A stretch of DNA of 64,000 nt from Pontiella sulfatireligans (GCF_900890705.1 NZ_CAAHFH010000002.1:868001-932000), one strand, 5' to 3'; shown: positions 25,626-37,032, numbered from the stretch's first letter. The notes: generated by a model from the sequence alone, not told the origin. Program-made: numbers and translations.

Positions 25626-28600
25626 ATGTTCAGCCACTTCTTTATTGACCGCCCTATCTTTGCGGGTGTCATCGCGATTGTTATCATGCTGCTGGGCGGC
25701 TTTGCGATGGTGAGCCTGCCGGTCGAACGCTACCCCGACATTTCCCCCCCTTCGATTACGGTTGAGGCCACCTATCCGGGAGCCGATGCCAATACGGTAG
25801 CGGATACCGTTGCCGCCGTGATTGAAAAAGAGGTCAACGGGGTTGAAGGCATGATCTACATGAATTCGGTCAGCGCCAACGACGGAACCATGAATCTGAC
25901 GGTCACCTTCGAAACCGGTGTCGATCTTGACATGGCCAACGTCCTTACGCAAAACCGCGTAGCCAAAGCCATTCCGCAGCTGCCGCAGGAAGTCCAGCGT
26001 CTGGGGGTTAAGACCCAGAAAAAATCAACCGATGCCAACCTGTATATTGGCTTTTACAGCCCAGACGGTGATTACGACGATATCTTTCTGGCCAACTTTG
26101 TGGCCCTGCGGGTGAAAGACGAAGTGGCCCGCGTCCCCGGCGTCGGGGAAGTTTTTGCCTTCGGGGCCGGCGATTATTCCATGCGGATCTGGCTCGATCC
26201 CGAGTTGATGAAGTCACTCGACGTGACCGCGGATGATGTCGTCAATGCCGTGCGCGAACAAAACCTGCAGGTTGCCGCCGGACAGATCGGCGAACCCCCC
26301 GTACCCAAGGGGCAGGCCTACCAAATGACGATGAACGTGAAAGGCCGCCTGCTCGAAGCCGAAGAGTTTGAAGACATCGTCATCCGCACCGGCGAAGACG
26401 GCCGACTGCTGCGCATCAAAGATGTCGCCAAGGTGGAGCTTGGCGCAAAAACCTATGTCATGGGCTCCTCCCTGAACGGCAAAGACTCCAACACGCTGGC
26501 TGTGTATCAGATTCCCGGCGAAAACGCGCTGAATGTCGTAAAAGGCGTCAGAGAAAAAATGACGGAGCTGGAGCCCAACTTCCCGGACGGACTTGAGTAT
26601 AAAATCATATTTGACAATACCGACGTGATTGTCGCGTCAATCAATGAAGTGAAAGAAACCCTCGTCATCACTCTGATTCTTGTGATCCTGACCGTCTATG
26701 TCTTCCTGCAGAATTTCCGCGCCACCATTATTCCCTCCGTCACCATTCCTGTATCACTGATCGGCACCTTCGCGGCCATGTCGGCCCTTGGCTATTCCAT
26801 CAACACGTTTACCCTGTTCGGCCTTGTTCTGGTGATCGGTATCGTGGTGGATGACGCCATCGTGGTGGTGGAAAACTGTACCCGCCTAATCGACGAAGAG
26901 GGTCTGGATCCTAAAGCGGCGGCCAAACGCGCCATGACTGAAATTTCCGGCCCGGTGATCGCCACCACGCTGGTGCTGCTTTCGGTATTTATTCCGACCA
27001 CCTTTATGCCCGGGATCACCGGACAGCTGTTCAAACAGTTTGCCGTAACGATTTCTGTGGCGACGGTCTTCAGTACCATTAATGCCTTAACCCTGAGTCC
27101 GGCGCTCTGCGGCATTCTGCTCCGGCCTTCGAAACAGGGCGCAAAGAAAGGTTTATTCGGTTTATTCAACCGTTCGTTGGACACCACCAAAAAGGGGTAT
27201 CTCAAAGTGGTGACCCAGGCTCTGCGGAAATCCTTTATCGGCCTGTTGCTGTTTATCGGATTGGCCGTCGTGGCCTTCATGGGCTTCGGAAATCTTCCCG
27301 GTGGTTTTGTTCCTCAGGAAGATGAAGGATACTGCATGATCAATGTAACCCTGCCGGAAGCCTCTTCGCTGGAACGCACCAGAGAATTTATTGAAAAAGT
27401 GAATGCCGTCATCGGCGAAACGCCCGGTTTACGGGACTACATGACCATTGCGGGTTACTCCATTCTTGACGGGGCCGCGATCCCCAACGCCGGCTTCAGC
27501 GTCATGGTATTCGAACAATGGGACAAGCGCGGAAAAGGTGAACATCAGGCGGATATTATCATGAGCCTCAACCAGCGGCTTTCCCAATTAAAAGAAGGCC
27601 TTGCCTTCGCCTTCCCGGTGCCCTCTCTTCCCGGCGTCGGTATGTCCGGCGGACTCGTCATGCAATTGCAGGACCGCGGCGGAGCCGGCATGACCACCCT
27701 CCAGAAGGTGGCTGACGAATTCATGAACGATGGAAATTCCCAGTCGGGACTCGAGGGCATGTATACCACCTTTCGGGCCAACGTACCGCAGCTTTTTGTC
27801 GATATCGACCGCGATCAGGTGCTCTCTAAAGACGTCTCTATGAGTGCTGTATTCAATGCCTTGCAATATTTCTATGGATCGGTTTACTTAAATGACTTCA
27901 CCTACATGAACCGGGTATTCCAGGTAAAAGCACAGGCGGCTCCGGACTTCCGCCGCGAAGCGGATCAGATTCGTGATATGCCGATCCGCAGTCGCAACGG
28001 CAACATGCTCCCCCTTGGAGCGGTTCTCGATATTCACGAGATTCTCGGCCCGCAATCGGTCACCCGGTATAACATGTATCCTGCCGCGAAAATCATGGGA
28101 CAGCCGGCAGCCGGCTACAGTACGGGACAGGCTATGGAGCTGATCGAAGATATGGGGAAAACCAAACTGCCCGCCTCGATGGGCGTGGAATGGACCGAAC
28201 TGTCTTATCAGGAAAAAGCGGCGCAGGGTTCGTCGAACATCATCTACTTGCTGGCCATCATCCTCGTCTACCTCGTACTGGCAGCACAGTATGAAAGCTG
28301 GAGCATTCCGGTATCCGTCTGCCTGTCGGTACCGACGGCGCTGCTCGGAGCGGTGATTGCACTGATGGTCGGCAAAATGGATAATAATGTTTATGCACAG
28401 GTCGGGATCGTACTGCTGATCGGGCTCTGCACCAAAACCGCGATTTTAATCGTCGAGTTCGCCAAGGTGGAACACGATGAAGGCAAAAGCGTCTTTGACG
28501 CCGCCATGAGCGCCGCCAACCTGCGCTTCCGCGCCGTACTGATGACGGCCTTCTCCTTCATCCTCGGCGTAATCCCGCTGCTCCTCGCCAGCGGCGCCGG

Positions 28601-28766
28601 CGCAGAAAGCAGAAAGGTGCTGGGGGCAACCGTGTTCGGAGGCATGCTTGTGGCCACCGTCGCCAGCTTGATCTTCGTGCCGATGCTCTACTTCATCGTC
28701 CAGAACCTCAGCGAAAAATCCACTAGCAAAAAACAGGTGAAGGAAGTCCCGAAATGCGAAGACTAA
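25626..28766 (+). CDS. RND multidrug efflux pump (AcrB/MexF, HAE1 type)
   Basis: The 1046-residue inner-membrane proton antiporter has full length for HAE1. Features include FFIDRPIFAGVIAIVIMLLGG at the start, the porter domain GIYMNSVSANDGTMNLTV-like segment, the proton-relay helix GLVLVIGIVVDDAIVVVEN (two adjacent Asp) and a second half repeating the fold (GVIPLLLASGAGAESRKVLG). It extrudes hydrophobic compounds with the adaptor. The stop overlaps the next gene by 13 bases. Confidence 0.95.
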   Translation: MFSHFFIDRPIFAGVIAIVIMLLGGFAMVSLPVERYPDISPPSITVEATYPGADANTVADTVAAVIEKEVNGVEGMIYMNSVSANDGTMNLTVTFETGVDLDMANVLTQNRVAKAIPQLPQEVQRLGVKTQKKSTDANLYIGFYSPDGDYDDIFLANFVALRVKDEVARVPGVGEVFAFGAGDYSMRIWLDPELMKSLDVTADDVVNAVREQNLQVAAGQIGEPPVPKGQAYQMTMNVKGRLLEAEEFEDIVIRTGEDGRLLRIKDVAKVELGAKTYVMGSSLNGKDSNTLAVYQIPGENALNVVKGVREKMTELEPNFPDGLEYKIIFDNTDVIVASINEVKETLVITLILVILTVYVFLQNFRATIIPSVTIPVSLIGTFAAMSALGYSINTFTLFGLVLVIGIVVDDAIVVVENCTRLIDEEGLDPKAAAKRAMTEISGPVIATTLVLLSVFIPTTFMPGITGQLFKQFAVTISVATVFSTINALTLSPALCGILLRPSKQGAKKGLFGLFNRSLDTTKKGYLKVVTQALRKSFIGLLLFIGLAVVAFMGFGNLPGGFVPQEDEGYCMINVTLPEASSLERTREFIEKVNAVIGETPGLRDYMTIAGYSILDGAAIPNAGFSVMVFEQWDKRGKGEHQADIIMSLNQRLSQLKEGLAFAFPVPSLPGVGMSGGLVMQLQDRGGAGMTTLQKVADEFMNDGNSQSGLEGMYTTFRANVPQLFVDIDRDQVLSKDVSMSAVFNALQYFYGSVYLNDFTYMNRVFQVKAQAAPDFRREADQIRDMPIRSRNGNMLPLGAVLDIHEILGPQSVTRYNMYPAAKIMGQPAAGYSTGQAMELIEDMGKTKLPASMGVEWTELSYQEKAAQGSSNIIYLLAIILVYLVLAAQYESWSIPVSVCLSVPTALLGAVIALMVGKMDNNVYAQVGIVLLIGLCTKTAILIVEFAKVEHDEGKSVFDAAMSAANLRFRAVLMTAFSFILGVIPLLLASGAGAESRKVLGATVFGGMLVATVASLIFVPMLYFIVQNLSEKSTSKKQVKEVPKCED

Positions 28767-29446
28767 CCCCGGCTCTGGTCGCCGTCATCCTGTTGTCCAG
28801 CTCCGCCCCCCTGTTTGCCCAGGGTCTCCACGAATACGATGAGTGGTACGAGAACTACACCGTACAGGCCCTGCTTGGCGCCATGAAGTTCGACGACCTT
28901 AAGATCGACGTTGAAGGCAGCGGCACGCAAGAAAAAGCAGACCTGAGCACCGTGCCGCAGGTCGGTGGCGCATGGGGAACGCTGCCCTTGGGCAACCGGA
29001 TACAGGTCGGATTGGAAGCCACCTTTCTCGTGGGGTGGAGAACGGACAACATCGAATATATCGAAATCAACTCCGGACTGCGCGCCAGAGTCTCCACCTC
29101 AATGTGGATGTTCGACCTCGCTGGAGGCCCGTACATCAATCTCTTTCTCGACGAGGGGAAAAGGGTCCGCGTCTACGGCGCAGCCGGCCCTCTGCTGATG
29201 TATGCCAACTACGACGCCGACAAAGATTACGACGGTGACAATTCGTATGACGAAAACGACGACAGCGAATCCGCCTTCGGCTTCGGCGCATATGGCCGTG
29301 CGGGCATCGAATTCCGCATCCACGAGCGCGGCATGCTGGGCATGGGGGCCCGCATCCTCTACGCCAACCTCGATCTCTCAGATGTGGGCGGAACAACGGA
29401 CGTGAAGGGCATCGCAGGCTTCGTAACCTACACCGCCGGCTTCTAA
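28754..29446 (+). CDS. Outer-membrane beta-barrel protein, third gene of efflux operon
   Basis: The 230-residue protein has a signal peptide (LVAVILLSSSAPLFAQ), then alternating strands ending with a terminal phenylalanine (GFVTYTAGF), typical of OmpA/OmpW-like small barrels. An acidic loop (ADKDYDGDNSYDENDDSES, about 152-172) could bind cations. It replaces the TolC-type channel one expects third in such operons. It is too small and strand-like to be TolC, so a channel elsewhere probably completes the pump. Confidence 0.75.
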   Translation: MRRLTPALVAVILLSSSAPLFAQGLHEYDEWYENYTVQALLGAMKFDDLKIDVEGSGTQEKADLSTVPQVGGAWGTLPLGNRIQVGLEATFLVGWRTDNIEYIEINSGLRARVSTSMWMFDLAGGPYINLFLDEGKRVRVYGAAGPLLMYANYDADKDYDGDNSYDENDDSESAFGFGAYGRAGIEFRIHERGMLGMGARILYANLDLSDVGGTTDVKGIAGFVTYTAGF

Positions 29447-29773
29447 ATCCCCCGCCTGCAGGACCATGGCGTTTTAAATATCCCAGTCCAATCATCCTCG
29501 ACAAAACGGCTGCGGCGAAATCTGGATTGACCATTCCATAGATCTGAAGAAGTGAGCCGTTGGAGCGAAGCGGAAACAGCGTTTGCGGAGTCGCGAAGCA
29601 TAATTTCCGGCAGGAAATAGTGTCGTAGACACGGTTCAATAGCGCAGCGCTTCAAAATCCCCCAATCCTATCTTTGCATTTTTCCCGCTTTCACTACCTA
29701 TCGAACCCACCAACGCCGTCCCCGCCGATGCGGGAAACGCCTTTGCTTCATAGGTTTTTGGCTTCCGCGCCAA
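29447..29773. other. Non-coding stretch upstream of thrS
   Basis: No supported gene. It contains a run of small palindromes (29603-29651) and a C-rich stretch, ending at the thrS promoter. A minus-strand 70-codon frame here has no features I would call coding. Confidence 0.5.
29603..29651. repeat. Three successive small palindromes
   Basis: ATTTCC-GGCA-GGAAAT (29603-29618), GTGTC-GTA-GACAC (29620-29632) and AGCGC-A-GCGCT (29641-29651) lie in a row. Each is perfect. It could be a structured RNA element or a dispersed repeat. Confidence 0.5.
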
Positions 29774-29802
29774 TTGACACCGCGCGGTGTTCCCCCTATA
29801 TT
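29774..29802 (+). promoter_or_regulatory. Strong sigma70-type promoter of thrS-infC
   Basis: TTGACA (29774-29779), exactly 17 bases, TATATT (29797-29802). This is the best promoter match in the window, and a short leader with AGGAG follows before the thrS ATG. Confidence 0.75.
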
Positions 29803-29835
29803 CGCCGTCTTTTTACAGGAGATTTTTTCATTCAT

Positions 29836-31590
29836 ATGAAAACTGAGCAAATGACTGATTTGGAAAAACTGCGCCACAGCTCGGCGCACGTGATGGCGGC
29901 GGCCGTTTGCCGTCTGTTCGACAATGTGCAGCTCGACATCGGCCCGTCAACCGACGACGGGTTCTATTACGACTTTGACCTCGAAGCCCGCATCACCCCG
30001 GACGACTTTGAGCGCATCGAAGCCGAAATGAAGAAAATCATCGAAGAAGACCATGCTTTCGAATGCATGACCGTCTCCCGCGACGAAGCGAAGGAGCTGC
30101 TCAAAGACCAGAAATACAAGCTCGAACGCCTAGCCGATATCCCCGAAGGCGACGCCATTACCTTTTACACCTGCGGCGAATTCATGGACCTCTGCCGTGG
30201 CCCGCACGTCGAGAGCACCGGCAAACTCCGCACATTCCAGCTGATGAACGTAGCGGGCTCCTATTTCCGGGGGCACGAAACCAATCCGATGCTGCAGCGC
30301 CTCTACGGCACGGCCTTCACCAATCCGAAGCAGCTTCGCCTCTACCTCAAGCAGATTGAAGAAGCCCAGAAGCGCGACCATCGCCGGCTCGGCAAGGATC
30401 TCGACCTCTACTCGATTTCCGAAAACGTCGGACCGGGGCTGGTCAACTGGCACCCGAAGGGCGCACGCATCCGCTCGACCATCGAGGACTTCTGGAAGAA
30501 GGAGCACTTCAAGAACGGCTACGACTTGGTCTACACCCCGCACATCGGCAAAGCCAACCTGTGGGAAACATCAGGACATCTGGACTTTTACCGCGAAGGC
30601 ATGTTCGCCGCCATGGATATCGACGGCCAGGAATACTTCGCCAAACCGATGAACTGCCCCTTCCATGTGGAAATCTATAAAACCGGCCTGCGCTCCTACC
30701 GCGAGCTGCCGCTGCGCTGGGCCGAGCTCGGCACGGTCTACCGCTACGAAAAAGCCGGCACCCTGCACGGCCTCTTCCGCGTCCGCGGCTTCACCCAGGA
30801 CGACGCGCACATTTTCTGCACCACCGACCAGATTGAAGACGAAGTGAAGGAAGTCATCCGCTTCTGCAACTTTATCTGGAAAACCTTCGGCTTCACGGAA
30901 GTGAAAGCCTACCTTTCCACCCGCCCCGAAAAAGCGGTCGGCGAGCCGGAACGCTGGGACCAGGCCACCCAATCGCTCGAAGCGGCGATTAAGGCGGAAG
31001 GCCTGCCCTACGAAATCGACGAAGGCGGAGGCGCCTTCTACGGCCCGAAGATCGACCTCAAGGTCAAGGATGCGATCGGCCGCGAATGGCAGACGAGCAC
31101 CATCCAGTTCGACTTCAACCTGCCGGAGCGCTTCGACCTGAAATACATCGGCGCCGACGGCAACGCGCACCGCCCCTACATGGTGCATCGCGCGCTCTTC
31201 GGCAGCATGGAGCGCTTTTTCGGCATCCTGATCGAGCACTATGCCGGCGGCTTCCCCGTCTGGCTCGCGCCGGAACAGGTGCGCGTACTTCCCCTTTCCG
31301 ACGACCAGGAACAGTATGCCAACGAAATCCTCGCCGCGCTCCGCCAGGCCGAAATCCGCGCCAGCGTCGACAAACGCCAAGGCAAGCTCAACGGAAAAGT
31401 TAAGAATGCGCAACTGGACAAAGTGCCGTATATGCTTATTATTGGCGGCAAGGAACAGGAGAACAAGCAAGTGGCCGTCCGCCACCGCCTCAAAGGCATG
31501 AAGGGCGAGTGCAGCTTGGAAGAATTTATCGCCCAGCTCAAACAGGAAGAGCTGGATAAAAGAACAGTAGACACGGAGGTCTCAGATTAG
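29836..31590 (+). CDS. thrS: Threonyl-tRNA synthetase, lacking TGS domain
   Basis: The 584-residue class II enzyme is shorter than the usual roughly 640 because it starts directly in the editing (SAD) domain (LRHSSAHVMAAAVCRLF). Motif 2 (RWAELGTVYRYEKAGTLHGLFRVRGFTQDDAH) and motif 3 (HRALFGSMERFFGILIEHYAG) are clear. The zinc ligand region begins MNCPFHVEIYK. The anticodon-binding domain occupies about 480-575. I chose ATG 29836, behind AGGAG, over the longer frame. The stop overlaps the infC AUU start. Confidence 0.95.
   Translation: MKTEQMTDLEKLRHSSAHVMAAAVCRLFDNVQLDIGPSTDDGFYYDFDLEARITPDDFERIEAEMKKIIEEDHAFECMTVSRDEAKELLKDQKYKLERLADIPEGDAITFYTCGEFMDLCRGPHVESTGKLRTFQLMNVAGSYFRGHETNPMLQRLYGTAFTNPKQLRLYLKQIEEAQKRDHRRLGKDLDLYSISENVGPGLVNWHPKGARIRSTIEDFWKKEHFKNGYDLVYTPHIGKANLWETSGHLDFYREGMFAAMDIDGQEYFAKPMNCPFHVEIYKTGLRSYRELPLRWAELGTVYRYEKAGTLHGLFRVRGFTQDDAHIFCTTDQIEDEVKEVIRFCNFIWKTFGFTEVKAYLSTRPEKAVGEPERWDQATQSLEAAIKAEGLPYEIDEGGGAFYGPKIDLKVKDAIGREWQTSTIQFDFNLPERFDLKYIGADGNAHRPYMVHRALFGSMERFFGILIEHYAGGFPVWLAPEQVRVLPLSDDQEQYANEILAALRQAEIRASVDKRQGKLNGKVKNAQLDKVPYMLIIGGKEQENKQVAVRHRLKGMKGECSLEEFIAQLKQEELDKRTVDTEVSD
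31575..31588 (+). promoter_or_regulatory. infC ribosome binding site and AUU start
   Basis: GGAGGT (31575-31580), five bases, then ATT (31586-31588), whose last T is also the first base of the thrS stop TAG. A near-perfect Shine-Dalgarno at ideal spacing supports AUU as the start codon. Confidence 0.85.
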
Positions 31591-32137
31591 AAAACAAAAC
31601 TTCAGAGGCAGGCAGCAACGCGAGCCGCAAGTAAGGATCAACCAGCGCATCCGCGTGCCGGAAGTCCGGTTGCTCGACTATAACGGCGCCGAACTCGGCG
31701 TCGTGAAAACCAGCGATGCGCTTAAGCGCGCCGGCGAATACGGGATTGATCTGGTGGAGGTTTCCCCCACCGCCAAACCGCCCGTATGCCGCATCATGGA
31801 TTACGGCAAATACAAGTATGAGCAGGAAAAGCGCAAAAAAGAGCAAAAGAAGCACCAGGTGCAGATCAAGCTCAAGGAAGTTAAGTTCCACGTCAACGTG
31901 GGCGACCACGACTACGAAACCAAGATGCGCAACCTCAAGAAATTCATTGAGCACGGCGACCGCGTAAAGCTTTCGCTCATGTTCCGCGGCCGTGAAAACG
32001 CCCACCGCGAACTTGGCTTCGAGGTTATCAAACGCGTGATTGCCGATGCCGATCCCTACACCAGCGTGGATCAGATGCCGCGGCTGCAGGGCCGTTTTGT
32101 ATCCGCCATTCTCGTACCCAAGAAAACCAAAATCTAA
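31586..32137 (+). CDS. infC: Translation initiation factor IF-3, AUU start
   Basis: From ATT the protein is 183 residues, full family length: RGRQQREPQVRINQRIRVPEVR, then DYNGAELGVV, EVSPTAKPPVCRIMDYGKYKYE, the linker KKEQKKHQ, and the C-domain VNVGDHDYETKMRNLKKFIEHGDRVKLSLMFRGRE. Starting at the GTG at 31655 would lose 23 conserved N-terminal residues. IF-3 rejects non-standard start codons, so AUU lets it limit its own synthesis, as known in E. coli. The usual rpmI-rplT do not follow. Confidence 0.93.
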   Translation: MRKQNFRGRQQREPQVRINQRIRVPEVRLLDYNGAELGVVKTSDALKRAGEYGIDLVEVSPTAKPPVCRIMDYGKYKYEQEKRKKEQKKHQVQIKLKEVKFHVNVGDHDYETKMRNLKKFIEHGDRVKLSLMFRGRENAHRELGFEVIKRVIADADPYTSVDQMPRLQGRFVSAILVPKKTKI

Positions 32138-32171
32138 TCCAGTAAACCCAGCCTCGACCAGGAATAGTTCC

Positions 32172-35100
32172 ATGATGAAGATGCACTTGAATCGACTCTG
32201 GACGGTCAAGGGCGAAAACAAGGCGAAGCACCTTTTGGGGCTCGCCTTTTTTTTGTGCGCCCTCACCGCCCTGCCCGTACGCGCCAGCACGAATTCGGCT
32301 ACAGGGACGGCTTACGGCACCGACCCAGCGAACTGGGATAATGTTATCTCGATTTCCTCGAAATCGAACGGCCCAGGCTCGCTGATCATCGGCGATGAGG
32401 TCACCACGAGCCTGACGCTGGATAACGCCATCCGCGGCTCCATCACCATCACCAACGGATTCAGCAACTTTGACATCATCGCCACCGGCGCCTCGGTCAG
32501 CAATACAGCTGGCGCCGTCCTGTTTGTAGCGGGCGGAACCAACCTTGCCATCACCGGTGGCACGTTCCGGGGCGCCAGCGGTTCGGGCGGCTATGTGCTG
32601 CCGCCGTTGCCCGGCGAGAACATCATTACCAACTCCACCTCTTCGGCCGCCATAGGCGCCTATTTTTCCGGCACGAAAAAAGTGGTGGTTTCAAAAGCCG
32701 CCTTTTCTGGAGGCGCCTACATGCTCGACGACGGCACCTCCCAAGGCACCGACGGCATCCAGGCGCTCAACGTGAGCAACTTTGTGTTCACCGCTGACAG
32801 CGGCGGTTCCACCCTCACCGGCGGTTCAGCAAAGGCCGTTTCCTATACGGACGGCGACGCGCTTTCCACAGGCGGGCGGGGACTGTTTGCCTCCGGCACC
32901 ACGCTGACGGTCAGCAACGGAACCTTCAAAGGCGGCAGCGCAGGCAACGCCGTTTCCGCTTCGTCCTATAGTGCGGTTTCGCGTGGCGGCGACGCGGTTG
33001 CTGCCACCGGATCCACCATCAGTATTTTCAAAGGCAGCTTTACCGGCGGAAGCGCCGGATCAGCAACCAATTCCGGCAGCGGCACGGCCGCCGCACTCGG
33101 CGGCGCGGGCCTCCGCGCCACGGCATCGGACGTGAACATTTATGGCGGCTCCTTTAAAGGAGGCAACGCAGGCGATGCCGCCGACGACAGCCGGGGAGGA
33201 GCAGGCCTGTATGTCGTAGGCTCAACCGTCTCTATCGGCGGAGGCAGCAACGCTCCGTCCTTTACCGGCGGCGCAAACGGCGTCGGCATGCTCGCCATCG
33301 ACAGCGGTCTCGACATTGACGGGGGCACCTTCACCGGCGGAGCCTACGGCAGCGGCAAGCAGTTCGGCCTCGCGACGGTGGCCAATGCTGGAGGCACGAA
33401 CGTAATCGACATCAGCGCGGGCACCTTTAGCTCCATTAACTTTTCCGGTTCAGGGCTTCAGAACTTTACGGCGGGCAGCAATCTGACGGTGAACGGCTAT
33501 GTGGTTCAAGACGGCGGCACCGTAGTGGTCGACCACCTTTCGGACGCCCCGTTCCAGCAAACCCTCGTCCGCTCCGGCTCTATGGAATTCGCCAACGCTT
33601 TCACTTTAGCCGACGGAGGCCTGTTTACACTAGACAGTGCAAGCAGCCGGGCGTCCTTCTCCGACATCAATGTTGAGTCGGGCGGATCGCTCAACATTGG
33701 TCAAGGCGAACTAACGGCCTCGGGCGCATTCGGTCTGGAAACCGGCGGACAGCTTTCCGTTTCAGTAGTCAACCTAGAAAACGGCACCCTTTATGCGGAC
33801 ACCGCGACATTCCAAACCAACTCGTCTCTTTATATTGATTCCACCCAAGCGGGCTTCGCCGGCGGCTCAACGACTGCGGTCACGGTTGTTTCAACCGACT
33901 CTGGAATCTTAGTGGCTGATGCCGGCGGGGCAACGAACAACGCCACGGATGGCAATATTTCCGAAAACGTGCTCCTTGGATCCGACACCGCCGGACGAAC
34001 CTCTCTTACCGGCCTCTCCATTGACGGCGATAACCTAAAGGCGGAGTTCGCCACGGAAACCCTGCGGGAATACTGGAACGCCGACGGCCAGATGGGCACC
34101 TTGGCCGATGATCTGGACGCCATCAACAACACCAACATGATGGCCATCATCGACAGCATCGACAACCCGGAAGAATCCAAGAAGGCTACGGAGCAAACCT
34201 ACTTCACCACTCCAAACACTTTCCAAACCTCGCTGCTGGGCCTGCAGACGGCGATGGGCCAGGCCGCCGCTCGCGGAACGGAGTTCCGCGAGCAGCTCAA
34301 ACTCATCCCCCCCGGCGTCAAAGGGCCGGAGCGCAACAACGAGATCCGCGCCTGGGCCAAATACTACGGCAACTTTGTCAACCACGACTCCGACGGCCTG
34401 AACGACGGCTACGACACCACGCTGCACGGGGGCACGTTCGGGGCAGACAAAAGCTTCGGCCACCTGCTCGTCGGCATCAGCGGCGGAGCGGGAAAGTACA
34501 CGACCACGTCAGACCACCACGACGCCAAGGAAGACATCAATGCCTACCACGGCGCAGTTTACGGCACCTACGACTTTTCCCGCGCCTACATCGACGCCGG
34601 CATTGCATACGGCTTCAACGATGTTTCCACGAAAACACGCAAGCCGTTCGTGATGCATGGCGATTTCGACGCCCAGCTCATCTGCACCTACATCGGTGGC
34701 GGCTACGACCTCATCGACACCGAACACGGCACCGTTTTCACGCCGGAAGCATCGCTGCAGTACACCTACTACGAGCAGGACAGCTACAACGAAAGAAGCA
34801 ATGATGCCGTGCCGCGCCGCATCGACGATTACGATGCGGACTCGTTGCGCTCCAGCCTCGGACTGAACATTTCCATGCTCAACTCGCTCGAATTGAAACA
34901 TTACGGGTTCAAGATCGACGGCCGCCTCCACTGGATTCACGAGTTTAACTCCGACACCGACGACATGTCGTTCAAGCTGGAAGGAGGCAACGCAAACTAT
35001 CAGCTGTCACCGCCGGACCTCGACGAAGACCTGTTCCGTGCGGGCATCGGCTTCTCGTTCTTCAACACCGAGAAACAGAAGCCCAAGAACGTATTGTTCC

Positions 35101-35177
35101 GGGTGGATTTCGACGAGCTCTTCGGCGAAAACTTTAACTCGCACAACCTCACCCTTAAGGTCGTCTACGCTTTTTAG
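32172..35177 (+). CDS. Type V autotransporter with GG-rich passenger
   Basis: The 1001-residue protein starts at ATG 32172 behind AGGA. Its signal (about residues 17-37, ending LPVRAS) is followed by a passenger of GGSFTGGSAG-type repeats (about 50-450), likely a beta-helix. A linker leads to a C-terminal 12-strand-type autotransporter barrel (about 725-1001) beginning IRAWAKYYGNFVNHDSD and ending LTLKVVYAF, with terminal phenylalanine as in outer-membrane barrels. Barrel phrases such as YYEQDSYNERSNDAVPR recur in the other two autotransporters here. The passenger is probably surface-displayed; function unknown. Confidence 0.88.
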   Translation: MMKMHLNRLWTVKGENKAKHLLGLAFFLCALTALPVRASTNSATGTAYGTDPANWDNVISISSKSNGPGSLIIGDEVTTSLTLDNAIRGSITITNGFSNFDIIATGASVSNTAGAVLFVAGGTNLAITGGTFRGASGSGGYVLPPLPGENIITNSTSSAAIGAYFSGTKKVVVSKAAFSGGAYMLDDGTSQGTDGIQALNVSNFVFTADSGGSTLTGGSAKAVSYTDGDALSTGGRGLFASGTTLTVSNGTFKGGSAGNAVSASSYSAVSRGGDAVAATGSTISIFKGSFTGGSAGSATNSGSGTAAALGGAGLRATASDVNIYGGSFKGGNAGDAADDSRGGAGLYVVGSTVSIGGGSNAPSFTGGANGVGMLAIDSGLDIDGGTFTGGAYGSGKQFGLATVANAGGTNVIDISAGTFSSINFSGSGLQNFTAGSNLTVNGYVVQDGGTVVVDHLSDAPFQQTLVRSGSMEFANAFTLADGGLFTLDSASSRASFSDINVESGGSLNIGQGELTASGAFGLETGGQLSVSVVNLENGTLYADTATFQTNSSLYIDSTQAGFAGGSTTAVTVVSTDSGILVADAGGATNNATDGNISENVLLGSDTAGRTSLTGLSIDGDNLKAEFATETLREYWNADGQMGTLADDLDAINNTNMMAIIDSIDNPEESKKATEQTYFTTPNTFQTSLLGLQTAMGQAAARGTEFREQLKLIPPGVKGPERNNEIRAWAKYYGNFVNHDSDGLNDGYDTTLHGGTFGADKSFGHLLVGISGGAGKYTTTSDHHDAKEDINAYHGAVYGTYDFSRAYIDAGIAYGFNDVSTKTRKPFVMHGDFDAQLICTYIGGGYDLIDTEHGTVFTPEASLQYTYYEQDSYNERSNDAVPRRIDDYDADSLRSSLGLNISMLNSLELKHYGFKIDGRLHWIHEFNSDTDDMSFKLEGGNANYQLSPPDLDEDLFRAGIGFSFFNTEKQKPKNVLFRVDFDELFGENFNSHNLTLKVVYAF

Positions 35178-35194
35178 AACAGAGGACTTTATTC

Positions 35195-35262
35195 GTGGGG
35201 CCGGATTCCGATCCGGCGTCCTACTAAGGCACGGAGGCGCCAGATTGGAATCCGGCCCCACG
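35195..35262. repeat. Palindromic repeat between autotransporter and pyrG
   Basis: cgtggggccggattccgatc (35195-35214) pairs with gattggaatccggccccacg (35243-35262) with one mismatch. A related half copy lies at 42618-42650. It sits between two convergent genes and may act as a terminator. Confidence 0.75.
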
Positions 35263-35272
35263 TTGCTGAAGC

Positions 35273-36916
<1,644 letters not shown>

Positions 36917-37032
36917 TCAAAAAACACGGGAATGGATGGTATCCGCTTTCCCCAACCATCCCAAACCAAAAATCCAACTAATGGGGGAAATCCGCCACCC
37001 ACACCCGCAATCGGCAAAGTAGCGCAAACTTA

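Noticed and set aside
29443-29655. A 70-codon minus-strand frame over the palindromes
   Set aside because: Its sequence is dictated by the palindromes and it has no convincing ribosome binding site.
31655-32137. infC starting at the GTG at 31655
   Set aside because: This would drop conserved N-terminal residues that continue in frame to the AUU with a better ribosome binding site.
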